Assembly (NCBI GenBank): GCA_016710385.1
Contig: JADJVX010000018.1
Span: 682,001-746,000 of the forward strand
Length of the DNA: 64,000 nt
Origin: Actinomycetales bacterium
GTDB taxonomy: Bacteria; Actinomycetota; Actinomycetes; Actinomycetales; Dermatophilaceae
Direction of reading: 5' to 3'
A model generated the notes under the pieces. That model was not told the origin of the DNA and made no database searches. It saw only the letters and a list, made by a program, of their open reading frames with translations. A program made the translations under genes and the position numbers. This document shows positions 61,864 to 64,000 of this stretch, piece after piece (position 1 is the first letter of the stretch; each line of letters starts with the position of its first letter).

Positions 61864-61898
61864 AAAAAAGCCCTCCGGTCCCGAGGGGACAGAAGGGC
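61864..61898 (-). terminator. Attenuator terminator upstream of ilvB
   Basis: On the minus strand GCCCT (61894-61898) pairs with AGGGC (61870-61874), with an inner stem GTCCC/GGGAC (61878-61890), followed by TTTTTT at 61864-61869. It lies 18 bases after the leader stop and about 55 before the ilvB start. Confidence 0.75.
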
Positions 61899-61916
61899 GC
61901 GCGTCGACGGGATGCG

Positions 61917-61952
61917 TCAGACGCGCCTGGAAACTACGAGGACCTGTGCCAC
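61917..61952 (-). CDS. Leader peptide of the ilvB attenuator
   Basis: GTG-start, 11-codon frame encoding MAQVLVVSRRV, then TGA. Five of eleven residues are Val or Leu, matching the end products. Similar leader peptides precede ilvBNC in Corynebacterium and Streptomyces. No strong ribosome-binding site is visible. Confidence 0.7.
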   Translation of the reverse strand: MAQVLVVSRRV

Positions 61953-62064
61953 GGGTCAACCGTCGCCCGCACCCGTATGCCGTGTCAACCGTGAGACGGA
62001 CTGGTCTCACCATCCGGTCGGGTGACCTGCGCCACGACGGATGCCGGGCCGCTATCGTCCGGTC

Positions 62065-63402
62065 ATGGTGACCACCCAACTGCCGGGCTCCGTGCGACGT
62101 GGGTATGCCCTCGGCGGGGTGGCGACCGGTTCGTTCGGCACCGTGCCGGGCTTGCTCCTGCTGCCCTACCTCACCGATCGACTCGGCGTGGCCGCTGGCC
62201 TGGCGGGCTTGGTCGTCTTTCTGCCCAAGGCCTGGGACGTCATCCTCAATCCGATCGCCGGGCGGATCTCGGATCGCTCCACCAACCCGGGCGGGCGCCG
62301 CCGACCCTTCCTGCTGCGCGCTGGCCTCGCGCTCGCGATCTCGTTCGCGCTGCTGTTCATGGGCCCCACCTCCCCCACCGGCCTGGGTGCCGCCTGGGTG
62401 GTTGTGCTCTTCCTGGCCTGCGCGACGGCATACGCGTTCTTCCAGGTGCCCTACGTCGCGATGCCTGCCGAACTCACCGACGACTACGACGAGCGCACCC
62501 GGCTGATGTCCTGGCGGGTTGCGATCCTCGCGCTCGCGATCCTCGTCTCCGGCGGCCTGTCGCCGATGGTTCGCGACGCGCTCGGCCCGGAGTGGGGATA
62601 TCGAGGGGTAGGCATGTTCGTCGGCCTGCTCATCGCGCTCGGGGCACTCGGCGCCTGGTGGGGCACCCGGGCGGCCCCGATGCGTGACGTCGCAGCCTCG
62701 ACCGCCAGTCTCGGCGAGCAACTGCGAATTGTGGCCCGCGCCAAGGATTTCCGCACCCTGCTCATGGCCTATGTGCTCCAAGCCCTGGCCACCGCTGCGA
62801 TGCTCGCCGGCGTGGATTACGTCGCCCGGGCTCGGATGGGCTCGCCCGGCCTGTCGAGCATCCTCTTCGTCTGCTTCGTGGCGCCCGCGCTGGTCGTCAC
62901 CCCCCTCTGGCAGCGCGTGGGGCACCGGGTCGGCAAGCGCACCGGCTTTCTCATCGCATCGCTCGCGCTCGGAGGTGGAGCGCTGGCAACCCTGCTCGGC
63001 ATGCAGCTGGGCAGCACCACGCTCGCCGCCGCCGTGGCGGTCGTCGGCGTCGGGTATGCCGGCACCCAGATGTTCCCGCTCGCGATGCTCCCGGACGTCG
63101 CGGCCGTGGATGCAGCCCGCACCGGAGAGAACCGCACCGGCGTCTACACCGGGGTGTGGACTGCTGCGGAGACCTTCGGCATGGCGCTGGGCCCCTTCGC
63201 GTATGCCGGTGTGCTCGCTGCGGGGGGCTATGTCTCCTCGACCGACGGGCTGGCTCACCAACCGGAGTCGGCCCTGACCGCGATGGGCCTCGGCTTCTCG
63301 GTGCTGCCGGCGCTGCTCGTGGCCGTCTCGCTGCTGTTCCTGCTGCGATATCGCTTGGATGCCGCCGCCGTGGAAAGCTCTGTCGCACAGGAGGATCGAT
63401 GA
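62065..63402 (+). CDS. MFS / GPH-family cation symporter
   Basis: 445 aa from ATG 62065 (an ATG at 62041 adds eight residues). About twelve hydrophobic segments. GPH/MelB-like traits: LPYLTDRLGVAAGLAGLVVFLPKAWDVILNPIAGRISDRSTNPGGRRRPFLLRAG near 25-80, and VPYVAMPAELTDDYDERTRLMSWR near 128-150. These transporters take up sugars or related compounds with Na+ or H+. It is translationally coupled to the next gene (ATGA overlap), so the PLP enzyme may share its substrate. Confidence 0.85.
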   Translation: MVTTQLPGSVRRGYALGGVATGSFGTVPGLLLLPYLTDRLGVAAGLAGLVVFLPKAWDVILNPIAGRISDRSTNPGGRRRPFLLRAGLALAISFALLFMGPTSPTGLGAAWVVVLFLACATAYAFFQVPYVAMPAELTDDYDERTRLMSWRVAILALAILVSGGLSPMVRDALGPEWGYRGVGMFVGLLIALGALGAWWGTRAAPMRDVAASTASLGEQLRIVARAKDFRTLLMAYVLQALATAAMLAGVDYVARARMGSPGLSSILFVCFVAPALVVTPLWQRVGHRVGKRTGFLIASLALGGGALATLLGMQLGSTTLAAAVAVVGVGYAGTQMFPLAMLPDVAAVDAARTGENRTGVYTGVWTAAETFGMALGPFAYAGVLAAGGYVSSTDGLAHQPESALTAMGLGFSVLPALLVAVSLLFLLRYRLDAAAVESSVAQEDR

Positions 63403-64000
63403 CCCCGGACGAGATCCACGCCCAGCTGCAAGCCTTGCAGGCGCGGGACCTGCCCAGCCACGGCGGGCGCACCCTCGCCTATGTCTACGACTCCGGGCTG
63501 GCCGATGCGGACGCCATCGGGCGGACTGCCCTGACGATGTTCGCCGACTCCAACGGCCTCGACCCGACCGCCTTTCCGTCGCTGCTGGCGATGGAGAACG
63601 ACCTCGTCGGCATGGCCGGCGCGCTCCTGAATGCTCCGCCGGTATTCGCCGGTTCCGTGACGTCCGGCGGCACCGAGTCCGTCCTGCTCGCCGTGCTCGC
63701 TGCCCGCGACGGTGCGGGCGCCTCCCCGGGCGGCTCGTCGATGGTGCTGCCGACCACCGCGCACTCGGCCTTCCACAAGGCGGCGCACTACTTCGGCGTC
63801 GAGCCTGTGTTCGTCGACGTCGATCCCGAGACCTTCCGCGCCGACCCCGAGGCGATGGCCGCGGCGGTCCGCGACGACACCGTGCTCGTGGTCGGGTCGG
63901 CGCCGTCCTACGCCCACGGGGTCCTCGACCCGGTCACCGAGCTGGGTGCTCTGGCCGCCGATCGGGGCATCCGCTGCCATGTCGACGCGTGCATCGGCGG
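63399..64000 (+). CDS. PLP-dependent decarboxylase/lyase (sphingosine-1-phosphate lyase type), 3' end outside window
   Basis: ATG at 63399 overlaps the transporter stop by four bases; the frame is open to the window end (200 codons). It begins MTPDEIHAQLQALQARDLPSHGG, with GSVTSGGTESVLLAVLAARD (group II decarboxylase PLP-phosphate region), and HSAFHKAAHYFGVEPVFVD, ending at HVDACIGG (PLP-nitrogen Asp). The Schiff-base Lys lies beyond the window. Sphingosine-1-phosphate lyases and related amino-acid decarboxylases share this pattern; substrate not resolved. Confidence 0.85.
   Translation, partial: MTPDEIHAQLQALQARDLPSHGGRTLAYVYDSGLADADAIGRTALTMFADSNGLDPTAFPSLLAMENDLVGMAGALLNAPPVFAGSVTSGGTESVLLAVLAARDGAGASPGGSSMVLPTTAHSAFHKAAHYFGVEPVFVDVDPETFRADPEAMAAAVRDDTVLVVGSAPSYAHGVLDPVTELGALAADRGIRCHVDACIG

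Larger units (their letters stand above)
425..63207. repeat. Dispersed over-represented word GTATGCCG(T), about 75 sites
   Basis: Hand-scan start positions of GTATGCC or GGCATAC: 425, 1914, 2294, 2423, 2843, 3134, 3267, 3497, 4200, 4670, 5330, 6634, 8022, 10121, 10147, 10187, 11131, 11577, 12774, 13023, 14533, 14901, 15693, 21864, 22042, 22392, 22895, 23612, 24032, 24147, 24983, 25745, 26948, 27659, 28308, 29136, 30023, 30591, 30888, 31403, 32835, 33875, 34571, 35613, 37286, 37353, 38781, 39371, 42514, 42555, 45904, 46797, 46908, 48144, 48669, 51176, 51429, 52989, 54049, 55040, 56032, 57595, 57841, 58068, 58158, 59314, 59350, 60628, 60896, 61477, 61975, 62103, 62427, 63054, 63201. About 41 are GTATGCC and 34 GGCATAC on the plus strand. 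Nearly all are followed by G and more than half by GT. Confidence 0.85.

Noticed and set aside
60544..62025. Long plus-strand open frame opposite ilvB
   Set aside because: Antisense shadow; no start signal or motif.
425..63207. GTATGCCG as a Chi or KOPS-type polar motif
   Set aside because: Both orientations are about equally frequent across the window, so there is no strand polarity here.
60331..63261. Very long minus-strand frame joining ilvB to sequence opposite the transporter
   Set aside because: The upstream part is the antisense of the MFS gene and crosses the ilvB attenuator; ilvB starts near 61800.

Overview
High-GC (roughly 70% G+C by eye) actinobacterial chromosome. Gene content and order (recG-rsmD-coaD-DUF177-rpmF-rnc-fpg next to smc; gltX-tRNA-ndgR-leuCD-HU-plsC-gpsA-ddl-DUF3515-thiL-rpmB; ilvBNC-serA-leuB-ilvE-cimA) are typical of Micrococcales. 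I infer something close to Intrasporangiaceae/Dermatophilaceae; no rRNA gene is present to confirm this.

Layout. 1-3.6 kb: end of a ribbon-helix-helix-like gene, a two-helix membrane protein and a large FAD/GcvT-type methylamine dehydrogenase. 3.6-10.2 kb: an MBL-fold hydrolase and a branched-chain amino-acid ABC transporter operon with LivM and LivG fused, divergent from an IclR regulator. 10.3-16.8 kb: smc, chorismate mutase, acylphosphatase and an M3 peptidase. 16.8-21.4 kb: an accessory island (AAA/DUF4143 ATPase, YoeB/YefM toxin-antitoxin, TetR-DoxX-SDR) bounded and divided by three copies of a sequence from the 3' part of fpg (mutM), consistent with site-specific integration there. 21.4-42.5 kb: conserved housekeeping genes for DNA repair, ribosomal proteins L32 and L28, CoA, thiamine, cell wall, phospholipid and leucine synthesis. 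42.5-44.4 kb: a 54-bp perfect palindrome, tRNA-Glu and tRNA-Gln, then an insertion sequence lying between the tRNAs and gltX. 44.4-64 kb: gltX, two hydrolases, and most of a scattered branched-chain amino-acid regulon (cimA, ilvE, leuB, ilvC, ilvN, ilvB) plus serA, ending in a GPH/MFS transporter and a truncated PLP decarboxylase gene.

How it fits together. Isoleucine, valine and leucine genes dominate: leuCD under a divergent IclR regulator, cimA and ilvB each preceded by a short leader peptide and a T-tailed hairpin (attenuators), leuB, ilvE, ilvC and a Liv importer. The ilvB reading frame as given is broken by one extra base.

Most unusual signal: the word GTATGCC (nearly always GTATGCCG, often GTATGCCGT) occurs about 75 times in 64 kb on both strands. 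It falls in all reading frames, forces rare codons, and sits as inverted pairs in two hairpins. It is absent from the island and the insertion sequence. This resembles the behaviour of DNA uptake sequences, though no function is proved here.
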